From NCBI RefSeq assembly GCF_020618775.1, contig NZ_JAESVB010000014.1, positions 1 to 64,000 of the forward strand: a stretch of DNA of 64,000 nucleotides. Direction: 5' to 3'. Origin of the DNA: Acidisoma silvae (lineage in GTDB: Bacteria > Pseudomonadota > Alphaproteobacteria > Acetobacterales > Acetobacteraceae). The notes beneath the pieces are model-generated. The model ran no database searches. It saw only the letters and a list, made by a program, of their open reading frames with translations, and was not told the origin of the DNA. The position numbers and the translations under genes are program-made. Of the stretch, positions 19,722 through 28,700 are shown one piece after another (within the stretch, counting starts at the first letter, position 1; every line of letters begins with the position of its first letter).

Positions 19722-20459
19722 TCAATGCCCCAAGATACGGCTGACGAAGGCCTGGGTGCGGGGCTGCTGCGGTGTCCCGAAAATCTGCGCTGGCGGTCCC
19801 ATTTCCTGAATCTTGCCGTCCGCCATGAAGGCGACGCGGTGGGAGACTTCGCGCACGAAACCCATTTCGTGGGAGACGATGAGCAGCGTCATATTATCGG
19901 CCGCCAGCATCTTCACAGTGTCCAGCACTTCGCCGACGCGCTCGGGGTCGAGCGCCGAGGTCACTTCGTCGAGCAGCAGGATATCGGGCTTCAGGCAAAG
20001 CGCGCGGGCGATGGCCACGCGCTGTTGCTGGCCGCCGGAGAGCTCATCGGGATAGGCGTTGAGCTTGTCTGCCAGCCCGACTTTAGCCAGCAATGCACAC
20101 GCCTCGGCTTCTACCGTTTTTTTGTCGCGCTTCTGGATGGTGACGGGTGCGACCATGACATTGCGCAGCACATTCATATTGCCGAACAGGTTATACTGCT
20201 GAAAGACGATGGCGAGCTTGTCGCGCGACCGGCGCAGCGACCGCCGGTCGGCATAGTTGATCGTCTCGCCTGCCAAAGCCACCGTGCCGGCACGCGGCGG
20301 CAGCAGCCCGCTGATGACGCGCAGCAGCGTGCTTTTGCCGGAACCCGAAGGGCCGATCAGGCTGACGATCTCACCGCGCTCGATAGACAGGTCAATCCCG
20401 TCGAGCACGGTGGCATTGTTATACCGCGCGACGAGGCCGCGAATGTCGAGATGCGCCAA
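19722..20459 (-). CDS. Amino-acid ABC transporter ATP-binding protein (GlnQ/HisP type)
   Basis: 245 residues. Walker A GPSGSGKSTLL, Q-loop VFQQYNLFGNMNVL, signature LSGGQQQRVAIARAL, Walker B ILLLDEVTSALDPE, H-loop VSHEMGF: all intact and typical of polar amino-acid importers. Start is a TTG at 20459 with GGAG about 8 bases upstream, giving a 41-base overlap with the permease gene. Last gene of a four-gene minus-strand operon. Confidence 0.92.
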   Translation of the reverse strand: MAHLDIRGLVARYNNATVLDGIDLSIERGEIVSLIGPSGSGKSTLLRVISGLLPPRAGTVALAGETINYADRRSLRRSRDKLAIVFQQYNLFGNMNVLRNVMVAPVTIQKRDKKTVEAEACALLAKVGLADKLNAYPDELSGGQQQRVAIARALCLKPDILLLDEVTSALDPERVGEVLDTVKMLAADNMTLLIVSHEMGFVREVSHRVAFMADGKIQEMGPPAQIFGTPQQPRTQAFVSRILGH

Positions 20460-21126
20460 GCCGTCTCTCCAGATAGGACCCGAAGCGGGCCAGGGGATAG
20501 GAAATGATGAAATAGAGGATCAGCACCGTCGCATAGACGAGGGATGCCGAGAAACCTTTGGTATTGAGAATCTTGCCCGCCTGGGTCAGTTCCAGCACGC
20601 CGGCCTGGGAGGCGAGTGCCGTGTCCTTGATGAAAAGCACGAAATAGCTGAACACGGGGGGCAGGATCAGCGGCCAGGCCTGCGGCAGCCGGACGTGCCA
20701 GAAGGTATGCCAGGCCGAGAAGTTCATGACAGCCGCTGCTTCCATCTGGCTCGGCTTCACGGCCCGCAGGCCCGCGCGCACGATCTCGGCCACGAAGGCG
20801 GTGGAAATGACCGAGGTGCTGATGAAAGCGATGACGAGGGCCGAGGCATTGAAGCCCAGAACCTGCGCACCGAAGAAGAAGATCATAAGTGTGATTAGGA
20901 AAGGTACGCGGCGCAGAATTTCCACATAAAGCAGCGCCAGCGCCTTCAGCGGCCAGAAGATCGGTCGCTGCGAGAGGCGTGCCAGGCTGAGCAGGAAGCC
21001 GCAGAACAGACCCACGACACAGCCGACCGCCGAAAGTGACAGCGTGGTGAGTGCGGCTTTCAGCAGCAGGATGACGTTGTAGATTGTAAAGAGGCGCGGG
21101 ATTTCCGCGATCAGAAAGCTCAGCAT
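20419..21126 (-). CDS. Amino-acid ABC transporter permease (HisMQ type)
   Basis: 235 residues from the ATG at 21126, which overlaps the previous stop (TGATG). Five predicted membrane segments; the VEILRRVPFLITLMIFFFG segment and the EAA loop AAAVMNFSAWHTFWHVRLPQA identify the polar amino-acid permease family. Partner of the next permease, forming the membrane heterodimer. Confidence 0.9.
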   Translation of the reverse strand: MLSFLIAEIPRLFTIYNVILLLKAALTTLSLSAVGCVVGLFCGFLLSLARLSQRPIFWPLKALALLYVEILRRVPFLITLMIFFFGAQVLGFNASALVIAFISTSVISTAFVAEIVRAGLRAVKPSQMEAAAVMNFSAWHTFWHVRLPQAWPLILPPVFSYFVLFIKDTALASQAGVLELTQAGKILNTKGFSASLVYATVLILYFIISYPLARFGSYLERRLGASRHSRPRRAV

Positions 21127-21800
21127 CACAGCACCGGAACGCGTGCGCGGAAGGCCCAGCGGCCGACAAGGGCCAGCAGGATCGTCGCGATGAAGGTGAC
21201 GACGACATAAAGCGCCGCGACCGTCGTGAAGATTTCGATCGAGCGGAAGGTCGTGGAATTGATATTGAAGGCGCGCCCGGTCAGTTCCTCCACGCCAAAG
21301 ATGGCGGCCATGGAGGTGCCGAGCGTCATCAGAATGTATTGATTGGTCAAGGCCGGCATGGCGACCTTGAACAGATGGGGCAGCGTGACATGACGCAGCG
21401 TCTGCAGGCGGTTCATGCCCAGTGTCTCGGCAGCGTCCAGTTCCTGCGCATGAACGGTGCTGAGGCCCGCGCGCAGGATTTCGGTCAGGTAGGCGGCGGC
21501 ATTCAGCGTCATGCCGATCAGCACGGCGGCGAAAGGCGAGAAGAGGATGCCGAAATCCGGCAGCCCGAAATAGATCACGTAGATCTGCACGAGCTGCGGG
21601 GTATTCGTAAAGAAAGCGACATAGATGCGGACAAGGCGCCCCGCGACGGGGTGGCCCTCATTGCGGATCACCGCAAAGAACAGACCGAGTACCATCCCGC
21701 CGATGAAGGACAGGATGCTGAGGGCAAGGCTGATCGCCATGCCCCCCATGAGATAGGGGAGGTAGGGCGCTATCTGGCCATAGTGCAGTACGTAATGCAT
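21126..21800 (-). CDS. Amino-acid ABC transporter permease (HisMQ type)
   Basis: 224 residues. Starts MHYVLHYGQIAPYLPYLMGG; membrane helices and the motifs YVAFFTNTPQLVQIYVIYFG and ELDAAETLGMNRLQTLRHVTLPH (EAA loop) fit polar amino-acid permeases. The gap to the binding-protein gene is 30 bases. Confidence 0.9.
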   Translation of the reverse strand: MHYVLHYGQIAPYLPYLMGGMAISLALSILSFIGGMVLGLFFAVIRNEGHPVAGRLVRIYVAFFTNTPQLVQIYVIYFGLPDFGILFSPFAAVLIGMTLNAAAYLTEILRAGLSTVHAQELDAAETLGMNRLQTLRHVTLPHLFKVAMPALTNQYILMTLGTSMAAIFGVEELTGRAFNINSTTFRSIEIFTTVAALYVVVTFIATILLALVGRWAFRARVPVL

Positions 21801-21830
21801 GGACCCGAAGCGCCCCTTTCTGCCAGCCTT

Positions 21831-22640
21831 TTAGAAATACGGCGTCGTCGGGATCGGATAGACGGGCGCCATGCCGAACCACTTCTTGTAGGTGTCGTTC
21901 AGGAAGCCGTCCGTCTCCAGCTCATAGATCGCGACATTCAACCAGGCCTTCAGCGGCTCGTTGCCGAAGGCGAGGCCGATGGCATCATAATCGACTTCCG
22001 CATTCTTGTCGGCGATTGTGCGTGTCTTGGCCGGATAGTTCTTCGTATAGGTGCCGAGGTAATCGACGACATCGACGATGGCGTCACCACGTCCTTGCTC
22101 GAAGGCGCGCACCGCATCGGGGTAATTGTCGAACAGCGTCACCTGGGCCTTGGGTAGGTTCTGCTTAACGTAGTCGACCGGAGTCGTGCCGCGCACTTCG
22201 ATCAGCTTCACGCTGGTGGCGTTCAGATCCTGCATGGTCTTGAAGGCAGAGCCGTCTTTCACCAGCGCGCTGATGGCTTCCGTCTGGATGGGCAGCGAGA
22301 AGTCGATGACCTGGGCGCGGGCCGGGGTGCGGGTCAGCGCGCCCATCATCAGGTCAGCCTTGCCGGTGAGCAGATAGGGCACGCGGTCGGCGGAATTCAC
22401 CTGCACCAACTGCACTGTCACGCCCAGCATGCTGCCGAGCTTATTGGCGATGTCGACGTCGAAACCCTGGACCTGATTGGTGTCGCTGAAGGAGCCGAGC
22501 GGCGGCAGGTTGGGATTGATGCCGACGACCAGCGTCTTGGCCGAGAGGATTTCATCCAGGCTATGCGCCTGCGCCACAGCCGGCGCGGCGAGTAGGCAGG
22601 CAAGACCGGCAACGCGGCCGATCCAGGTCGAGGCACCCAT
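21831..22640 (-). CDS. Amino-acid ABC transporter substrate-binding protein (SBP family 3)
   Basis: 269 residues from the second Met (22640), preferred because AAGGG then stands 9 bases upstream. Signal peptide GLACLLAAPAVAQAHS. Family-3 pattern: LVVGINPNLPPLGSFSDTNQVQGFDVDIANKLG, LMMGALTRTPARAQVIDFS. Periplasmic receptor for the importer encoded downstream. Its promoter is divergent from an oxidase/hydantoinase operon and shares an operator-like palindrome, so the ligand is probably that operon's substrate (opine, D-amino acid, hydroxyproline or a hydantoin). Confidence 0.9.
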   Translation of the reverse strand: MGASTWIGRVAGLACLLAAPAVAQAHSLDEILSAKTLVVGINPNLPPLGSFSDTNQVQGFDVDIANKLGSMLGVTVQLVQVNSADRVPYLLTGKADLMMGALTRTPARAQVIDFSLPIQTEAISALVKDGSAFKTMQDLNATSVKLIEVRGTTPVDYVKQNLPKAQVTLFDNYPDAVRAFEQGRGDAIVDVVDYLGTYTKNYPAKTRTIADKNAEVDYDAIGLAFGNEPLKAWLNVAIYELETDGFLNDTYKKWFGMAPVYPIPTTPYF

Positions 22641-22679
22641 ATCAATCATCCCTTTGCGGTTGCATCATGTCGCTCGTCA

Positions 22680-22696
22680 GTATACTGATTGTATAC
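22680..22696. promoter_or_regulatory. GTATAC-N5-GTATAC palindromic operator candidate
   Basis: Two GTATAC hexamers, each self-complementary, flank TGATT, forming a 17-base near-palindrome between the divergent amino-acid importer and oxidase operons. GntR/FCD regulators bind short palindromes with TxGTxxxACxA-like cores; the GntR/FCD gene at 26540 in the same operon is the natural candidate. Confidence 0.55.
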
Positions 22697-22721
22697 CGTT
22701 CGTCGACAAAGAACCACCGGA

Positions 22722-23033
22722 ATGTCTGAAAGTCAATCATCGTCGCCACACAGTTTTCACCGCGCAACGGATGTCGAGCGCGGTGCACGGGTTCGCTTCG
22801 TCTTTGATGGCAGAACGATCGAAGCCTATGCGGGGGAGTCGGTCGCAGCCGCGCTTATGGCTGCCGGCGTTCGTACGCTGCGCGCCAGTCCTCGCACGGA
22901 AGCGCCGCGCGGCGCCTTCTGCTGGATGGGTCTTTGCCAGGAATGCGTCGTGATTGCCGATGGCGTGCGGCGCCCGGCCTGCCGGCTGGAGGTGCGCGAC
23001 GGCATGGTGATCATGCCGGGGACGGTGCCATGA
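22722..23033 (+). CDS. Small [2Fe-2S] subunit, HcnA/opine-oxidase gamma type
   Basis: 103 residues from ATG 22722. One ferredoxin-like domain: VRFVFDGRTIEAYAGESVAAALMAAG, then Cys in FCWMGLCQEC and a distal RPAC, i.e. C-x4-C-x2-C-x11-C. This is the small subunit of HcnABC-type and D-hydroxyproline or opine dehydrogenases. Its stop overlaps the next start (ATGA), as expected for subunits of one complex. Confidence 0.88.
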   Translation: MSESQSSSPHSFHRATDVERGARVRFVFDGRTIEAYAGESVAAALMAAGVRTLRASPRTEAPRGAFCWMGLCQECVVIADGVRRPACRLEVRDGMVIMPGTVP

Positions 23034-24454
23034 GCGGCGAGACCGATCTGATTGTCGTGGGTGGCGGTCCGGCCGGGGTAGAGGCTGCGCTGGCGGCCTC
23101 CGAACGCGGCTTGTCCGTAAGGCTGGTGGATGAAGCGCCGCAGGCGGGCGGGCAGGTCTATCGTGCGCCGCCGCGTGCCTTCGGTGCGAAATTCCAACAG
23201 AAAGCTGACCCGATCGGTGTTCGCTTGCGCGACCGGCTGCGCGCAAGCGCGGTGCAAACGCATTTCGATCACAGCGTCTGGTCTGCCTCGCCCGGCTATC
23301 GCATCGATGCGCTTGGGCCGGATGGTGCCGTTTCCTGGCGGGCGCGGGCGGTGATTGCGGCGACCGGCGCGCAGGAGCGTGTCGTACCCTTTCCCGGCTG
23401 GACGCTGCCCGGCGTCACCGGCCTCGCGGGTGCCACCATCATGCTCAAATCCCAGGGCATGCTGCCCGGTGCTGTCACGCTGGTGGCGGGGCAAGGCCCG
23501 CTACTGCTGGCCGTCGCCATTGGCATTCTGAAGGCCGGCGGCAAGCTGGCTGCCGTGATCGATCTGGCCTCGCAGGCGGATTGGCTGGCCGATTGGCCCG
23601 CGATTGCCAGCCAGCCTCGCCTTGCCCTGCGCGGCCTTGCCTGGCAGGCGATATTGCGCCGCGCCGGTGTGCCGGTGCTGTATCGCCATGCGATTCGCAG
23701 TGCCGAGGCGCAGGGGGATCAATTGCTGGTCTCGGTTGGTGCGGTCGATGCCGAGGGCGCGCCAGTTGCGGGCCGCGATCGCTCGTTTGTGGTTGATGCG
23801 CTGACGGTCGGCAATGGTCTCACGGCCAGCACGGACATCACGCGGCTCATGCGGGCGGAGCATCGGTTCGATTCCTTGCGCGGTGGCTGGGTGCCGCAGC
23901 TGGACACGGATTTTCGCACGACGCTGCCGGGCCTGTATGTTGCCGGTGACGGCGCCGGCATTGCCGGCGCCGCAGCCGCTGCGATCGACGGGCGGCTGGC
24001 AGGGCTGGCGGTGGCGCACGATCTCGGACAATGCGACGATGCCGCCTATCAAAACCTGATAGCGCCTCTGCGGCGCAGCGCGCTGCGGGCGCGAAAATTC
24101 GGCACGGCTATGGCCAAGCTGATGGTGTTGCGCCCGGCGCAGGTCGCCGCGATAGCGGATGAGACCATCGTTTGCCGCTGCGAGGATGTGACGCAAGGCG
24201 AAATCTGCACGGCCGTGCGTGAGGGGGCGCGCGGCGTCAACCAGGTGAAGGCATGGACGCGCTGTGGCATGGGGCCCTGCCAGGGCCGCATTTGCGGCGA
24301 TATCGTGGGCCAGCTTGTCACCGGCCAGGGCAATGCGCGGGAGGAGGCCGGCTATTTCACCGGCCGCACGCCCTTCCGACCGCTGCCGCTGGATGAGCTG
24401 GCACCGCCCATCGCCTATGGCGACCTGCAATTGCCGCCCCCGGCGCCGCTGTGA
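23030..24454 (+). CDS. FAD/NAD-binding oxidase subunit, HcnB/OoxA type with BFD-like domain
   Basis: 474 residues from ATG 23030. FAD motif LIVVGGGPAGVEAALAA, then ATGAQERVVPFPGWTLPGV, GLYVAGDGAGIAGAAAA, and a C-terminal domain with CRCEDVTQGE and RCGMGPCQGR (CxC plus CxxxxC) for a [2Fe-2S] cluster. This is the alpha subunit of hydrogen-cyanide synthase / octopine oxidase / D-hydroxyproline dehydrogenase type enzymes. Genes on both sides overlap its ends. Confidence 0.9.
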   Translation: MSGETDLIVVGGGPAGVEAALAASERGLSVRLVDEAPQAGGQVYRAPPRAFGAKFQQKADPIGVRLRDRLRASAVQTHFDHSVWSASPGYRIDALGPDGAVSWRARAVIAATGAQERVVPFPGWTLPGVTGLAGATIMLKSQGMLPGAVTLVAGQGPLLLAVAIGILKAGGKLAAVIDLASQADWLADWPAIASQPRLALRGLAWQAILRRAGVPVLYRHAIRSAEAQGDQLLVSVGAVDAEGAPVAGRDRSFVVDALTVGNGLTASTDITRLMRAEHRFDSLRGGWVPQLDTDFRTTLPGLYVAGDGAGIAGAAAAAIDGRLAGLAVAHDLGQCDDAAYQNLIAPLRRSALRARKFGTAMAKLMVLRPAQVAAIADETIVCRCEDVTQGEICTAVREGARGVNQVKAWTRCGMGPCQGRICGDIVGQLVTGQGNAREEAGYFTGRTPFRPLPLDELAPPIAYGDLQLPPPAPL

Positions 24455-25599
24455 TGAGCCAAGCTATGACTTCCGATTTTGATGTCGCCGTCATTGGCGC
24501 CGGCGTCATGGGCGCCACCACCGCGCTGCATCTGGCGCGTGGCGGCATGCGTGTGGCCCTGGTGGACCGGGGCGAAATTTGCCGCGAGGCCTCTGGCGTC
24601 AATGCCGGAACGCTGACCCTGCATATGACCCGCGCAGCGCTTATTCCCTATGCCATGAAGGGGCGGGCGCTTTGGCTTTCAGCCGAACGCTGGCTGGGAC
24701 GCGATGTCGGCGCGCGCTCGGCTCCTGGCTTCTCGCTTGCCTTCACGACGGCTGAGGAAGAGATGCTGGTCAAGCGTGCCGAGGCGCGCTGCGCCATGGG
24801 CGCGCCGATCCGGCTTGTCAGCCCGGCCGAGGCCTGCGCCATTGACCCCGGTATCAATCCGGCGATCAGGGCGGCCGCCTTCTGCGAGTTGGACGGGCAT
24901 GTCACGGCCTATCTCACCGGCCGTGGCTACCGGCAGGCGCTGACCGCTGCCGGGGTCACCATGGTGGAGCAGATCCCCGTGGAGGCGATCGAGTCGCAGG
25001 GCGGGGGGTATCTCATCCGTGGCACCTGCGGCACGCGCCTCTCGGCCAGGCGCATCGTGCTGGCCGGCGGCGTCTGGCTGGAAAGCATGCTGGCCATGCT
25101 GGGCGTCCGCGTGAAAATAAAATGCCTGATCAACCAGCTGATCATCACAGAGCGCATGCGGCCTGTCATGCGCAGCGTCGTCGGCATCGCCAACGGTCTT
25201 CTGTCACTGAAGCAGTTCGAGAACGGATCGATACTCATCGGCGGCGGCTGGCAGGGGCGCGGTGACCCTATACGCGGCGGCGTGGAGCCGATTCCGGATA
25301 ATCTCATCGGCAATATCCGGCTGGCGCGACATGCCATTCCGGCGTTAGGCGAAACCCGCGTCGTGCGCATCTGGCTTGGCCTCGAATCGGAAACAGCCGA
25401 TGCCATGCCGATGATCGGCCCTCTGCCGGGAATGGAAGGCGCCTATGTCATCGGCTGCGTTCATTCCGGCTATACCAGTGCGCCCTATATGGGGCAGTTG
25501 CTTGCGCAGCATATTCTGGGTCAGGAGCCGGAGATGCCTCTGTTCGACCCGGCGCGATTGATTGATACCACTCCGTCTAGCGTAAGGATGTCAGCATGA
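24454..25599 (+). CDS. FAD-dependent oxidase catalytic subunit, DadA/HcnC/OoxB type
   Basis: 381 residues from ATG 24454, which overlaps the previous stop (TGATG). N-terminal VAVIGAGVMGATTALHLARGG binds FAD. DAO-fold features: VNAGTLTLHMTRAALIP, ELDGHVTAYLTGRGYRQAL, RIVLAGGVWLESML, and the C-terminal ADAMPMIGPLPGMEGAYVI then CVHSGYTSAP. Oxidises an amine C-N bond, passing electrons through the other two subunits. Substrate undetermined: opine, D-hydroxyproline or similar. Confidence 0.9.
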   Translation: MSQAMTSDFDVAVIGAGVMGATTALHLARGGMRVALVDRGEICREASGVNAGTLTLHMTRAALIPYAMKGRALWLSAERWLGRDVGARSAPGFSLAFTTAEEEMLVKRAEARCAMGAPIRLVSPAEACAIDPGINPAIRAAAFCELDGHVTAYLTGRGYRQALTAAGVTMVEQIPVEAIESQGGGYLIRGTCGTRLSARRIVLAGGVWLESMLAMLGVRVKIKCLINQLIITERMRPVMRSVVGIANGLLSLKQFENGSILIGGGWQGRGDPIRGGVEPIPDNLIGNIRLARHAIPALGETRVVRIWLGLESETADAMPMIGPLPGMEGAYVIGCVHSGYTSAPYMGQLLAQHILGQEPEMPLFDPARLIDTTPSSVRMSA

Positions 25600-26543
25600 T
25601 CCCTTCGACCGAAACCCCTTTCCACGGCATCTATGTTGCGACGCTGACACCCTTTCGCGCCGATGGGCAGATCGACGAGCCGGTGCTCGCCGCGCATTTT
25701 CGCAGCTTCGCGACCGTTCCGGGCATTGCCGGCGTCCTCTGCAACGGCCACGCGGCTGAGAATTTTCTGCTGACCCGGGAAGAGCGCCGCCGGGTGACGG
25801 AAATCGCCTATGAGACGCTTGGGGCCAGCCATATCATCGTTTCCGGCGTTGTCGCGGAAGCAACCGAGGAAGCGGCGCTGCATGCGAAGGACGCGGCTGA
25901 TGCCGGGGCGGACGTGGTGCTCGTTTTTCCGCCCTTCTCCTGGGCTTTGTCGCAGGATGACCGCATGGCGGTGACGCATCATCGCCGTATCGGGCAGGTT
26001 TGCGGCGTTCCGCTGATGCTCTATCAGGCGGGTGTAGCGTCGGCCATGGCGTACAGGCCCGAAGTGCTGGCCGAACTGGTGCAGATCCCCAATGTCGTCG
26101 GCATCAAGGAAGGCAGTTGGGAAAGCAATGCCTATGACCGCAACCGCCGGCTGGTGAAGGACGTGGCGCCTCATGTCGCGATGATGGCGTCCGGCGACGA
26201 ACATCTGCTGTCCTGTTTCGTCGTCGGCAGCGAGGGCAGCCTGGTTAGCCTCGCGGTGCTGATGCCGGCAGAGATCGTGGCGTTGGATCAGGCGGTGCGG
26301 GACGAGGATTTGGCGACAGCCGGGGCTTTGCATGCGCGTATTCAGCCGCTGGCCAATGCCATCTACGGCCATGCGCCGGGTGGCCTGGCCACGGCCCGTC
26401 TGAAGGCCTGCATGGTGCTGACCGGTGCCTGGACTAATGGCAGTCCGCGCGCACCGATCAGCGACCTGCCGCCGGCGGAAATCGCACGCCTTCGCCAAGC
26501 TTTGGTCGATGCCGGACTTGTGGAAGGAACAACAGCCGCGTGA
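25596..26543 (+). CDS. Dihydrodipicolinate synthase (DHDPS/NAL) family lyase or deaminase
   Basis: 315 residues. (Beta/alpha)8 barrel with the Schiff-base Lys at about 171 (NVVGIKEGS) and the family Tyr at about 143 (PLMLYQAG). N-terminal GIYVATLTPFRADGQIDE and the GVLCNGHAAENFLLT segment, with GHAAE replacing the usual GTTGE, argue against a true DapA. In hydroxyproline catabolism a DHDPS-family deaminase (HypD/LhpC) follows an HcnABC-like dehydrogenase, the same order as here. Start overlaps the upstream stop by 4 bases. Confidence 0.87.
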   Translation: MIPSTETPFHGIYVATLTPFRADGQIDEPVLAAHFRSFATVPGIAGVLCNGHAAENFLLTREERRRVTEIAYETLGASHIIVSGVVAEATEEAALHAKDAADAGADVVLVFPPFSWALSQDDRMAVTHHRRIGQVCGVPLMLYQAGVASAMAYRPEVLAELVQIPNVVGIKEGSWESNAYDRNRRLVKDVAPHVAMMASGDEHLLSCFVVGSEGSLVSLAVLMPAEIVALDQAVRDEDLATAGALHARIQPLANAIYGHAPGGLATARLKACMVLTGAWTNGSPRAPISDLPPAEIARLRQALVDAGLVEGTTAA

Positions 26544-27217
26544 CGGAAAAGCACGACGAAGGCAGCCTCGCCGAACGGGCCTATGACGCGCTGAGCCGTC
26601 TGGTGCTGACACGCCAGCTGCCAGGCGGCAGTTTGGTGGTCGAGGGTAGGCTCGCCGAGCAGCTGGAGATTTCGCGCACGCCGATTCGCGAAGCCATACT
26701 GCGTCTTGCGGCTGAGGGTCTGCTGGTGAAGCAGGGCTCGCGATCCTATGCCGTGCGGCAGGTGCAGCCGGTGGAGTTCTTCCAGGCGCTGAAGGTGCGG
26801 GAACTGATCGAAGGCGAGGCGGTGGAACTGTCCATGGGCCGCGTCCCCCCGGACGTGATTCGTGACCTGCGACGTGACGTCGAAAATCTCGGCAAGCTGG
26901 ACCGGCAGGATGCCCAGCACTGGGAAATGGATGACCGTCTGCACCTGCTGTTTCCCGAAGTGCTGAACAATGGCGTGATGGTGCGGATTATCCGTGAACT
27001 GCGCATGACGACGCGGTTGTTTGAGTTGACCAGTCCGGCAGGGCGAGTCGCGCGCGATGCTGCCGAGCATATGGATATTCTGGATGCGGTGGCCGAAGGC
27101 AACTCCCGCCGCGCCCGCGCCGCCATGGTGACCCATCTGCGCAATGTCGCGGCCGAAATGCTGGATGTGATGAGCGGCCGTGACGCCGCGCCGCCGAAAA
27201 GGAGATCGCGGGCATGA
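26540..27217 (+). CDS. GntR-family regulator, FCD (FadR-C) type
   Basis: 225 residues from GTG 26540. Winged helix: LAERAYDALSRLVLTRQLPGG, EQLEISRTPIREAILRL, LLVKQGSRSYAVRQV. All-helical FCD domain with DDRLHLLF, RIIRELRMTTRLFEL and AAEHMDILDAVAEGN, the H/D/H metal-ligand pattern of the family. Embedded in the oxidase operon (4-base overlaps both sides), so it likely autoregulates and acts on the GTATAC palindrome at 22680. Confidence 0.9.
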   Translation: MTEKHDEGSLAERAYDALSRLVLTRQLPGGSLVVEGRLAEQLEISRTPIREAILRLAAEGLLVKQGSRSYAVRQVQPVEFFQALKVRELIEGEAVELSMGRVPPDVIRDLRRDVENLGKLDRQDAQHWEMDDRLHLLFPEVLNNGVMVRIIRELRMTTRLFELTSPAGRVARDAAEHMDILDAVAEGNSRRARAAMVTHLRNVAAEMLDVMSGRDAAPPKRRSRA

Positions 27218-28656
27218 CCCAATTCGATACCGTCATTCGCGGCGGCACCGTGGTAACGGCTTCCGATACCTTCGTCGCCGACATCGGCATTACGAATGGG
27301 GTCATCGCGGCAGTCGGCCTTTCACTTGATGGTGCAAAAGTCATCGACGCGGCCGGCAAGCTGGTGCTGCCCGGTGGCATCGACAGCCATTGCCATGTCG
27401 AGCAGCTGGAAGGCGATGGCTCGGTGCATGAGGAGACCTTCGGCACGGCGGCGCGCTCGGCTTTTGCCGGCGGCACGACGACGCTCATCCCCTTCGCGCC
27501 GCAATTCAAGGGACAGCCGATCGCGGCCCATGCCAGCGATTACCGCGCCCGCGCGGCGCGTTCGCCCATCGATTATGCGCTGCATCAGATCATCACCGAC
27601 CCGACGGAGGATGTTCTGCATGGCGAATTGCCGGTGGAAATTTCGGGCGGCGTGCGCAGCCTGAAAATGTTCCTGACCTATGACCCGTTCCATGTCACGG
27701 ACGGCGAATATCTGCGTGTGCTGGCTGCCGCCAAGCGACTGGGCGCTACCGTCTGCGTGCATTGCGAGAATTACGACGCAATCGGCTGGCGGTCTGCGGC
27801 TTTGCTGAAAGCTGGCCGGACCGAGCCTGCGTCGCATGCGGTCTCACGCCCGAAAGTGGTGGAACGGGAAGCGACCTATCGGGCCATCGCACTGGCCGAG
27901 CTCGTCGACCAGCCAATCCATATCTTCCATGTCTCCTGCGCCGAAGTGGCGGAAGAGATTGCCCGCGCCCAGGCGCGCGGCGTGAAGGTGACGGGCGAAA
28001 CCTGTCCGCAATATCTGGTGCTGACGGCGGCCGAGATGGCGCGTCCGGGTCGCGAGGGTGCCAAATTCATGTGCAGCCCCAGTCCGCGCGATGCGGGCGA
28101 TGCGGCAGGCCTATGGGCCGCGATCCGCGCCGGCACGCTGGACATCATTTCCTCTGACCATTGCGGCTATAGCTTTGATGGCCCGAACGGCAAGGCGATC
28201 AACGGCGAGGACGCCGATTTCACGCGCATTCCGAATGGTGTACCGGGGCTTGCGGCGCGCATGGCGATTACCTTCAGTGAAGGCGTCGTCAAAGGCAATA
28301 TTACGCTCAATCAGTTCGTGGCGCTGACGGCAACGAATCCGGCCAAGCGTTTCGGTCTCTACGGCCGCAAGGGCAGCATCGCCCCCGGTTTCGACGCGGA
28401 TTTGGTTATCTGGGACGCCGAACGCGCGGTGACGCTGACGAATGCGACGATGCAGCACGCGATCGACTACACGCCCTATGAAGGCCTGAATGTAACGGGT
28501 TGGCCGGTGATGACGATGGCACGCGGCGCAGTCGTCATGCAGGACGGCGTGGTGACGGCAGCCGAAGGACAAGGCCGGTTTTTGCCGGCAAAGCTGTCGG
28601 ATGACGCGAAGCCGCGTGGCGTTGTTCCAGGTGATTTCGACGCAGCCTTGGTCTGA
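27214..28656 (+). CDS. Dihydropyrimidinase/D-hydantoinase-like cyclic amidohydrolase
   Basis: 480 residues, usual for the family. Metal ligands visible: H59-x-H61 (DSHCHVEQ), carboxylated Lys at 151 (SLKMFLTY), His in CVHCEN, His in FHVSCAE and Asp in ISSDHCGY. Opens cyclic ureides (hydantoin, dihydropyrimidine) to N-carbamoyl amino acids. Start overlaps the GntR stop. No N-carbamoylase follows in the window, so the product must be handled elsewhere. A weak hairpin follows at 28659. Confidence 0.92.
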   Translation: MTQFDTVIRGGTVVTASDTFVADIGITNGVIAAVGLSLDGAKVIDAAGKLVLPGGIDSHCHVEQLEGDGSVHEETFGTAARSAFAGGTTTLIPFAPQFKGQPIAAHASDYRARAARSPIDYALHQIITDPTEDVLHGELPVEISGGVRSLKMFLTYDPFHVTDGEYLRVLAAAKRLGATVCVHCENYDAIGWRSAALLKAGRTEPASHAVSRPKVVEREATYRAIALAELVDQPIHIFHVSCAEVAEEIARAQARGVKVTGETCPQYLVLTAAEMARPGREGAKFMCSPSPRDAGDAAGLWAAIRAGTLDIISSDHCGYSFDGPNGKAINGEDADFTRIPNGVPGLAARMAITFSEGVVKGNITLNQFVALTATNPAKRFGLYGRKGSIAPGFDADLVIWDAERAVTLTNATMQHAIDYTPYEGLNVTGWPVMTMARGAVVMQDGVVTAAEGQGRFLPAKLSDDAKPRGVVPGDFDAALV

Positions 28657-28658
28657 TC

Positions 28659-28686
28659 AACCGCCTTGACCATCCGCACGGCGGTT
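28659..28686 (+). terminator. Weak terminator hairpin after the hydantoinase gene
   Basis: AACCGCC (28659-28665) pairs with GGCGGTT (28680-28686), followed by a short T-rich TTCTAG. It ends the oxidase/hydantoinase operon just before lhgO. Confidence 0.45.
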
Positions 28687-28700
28687 TCTAGCGTCGCCGC

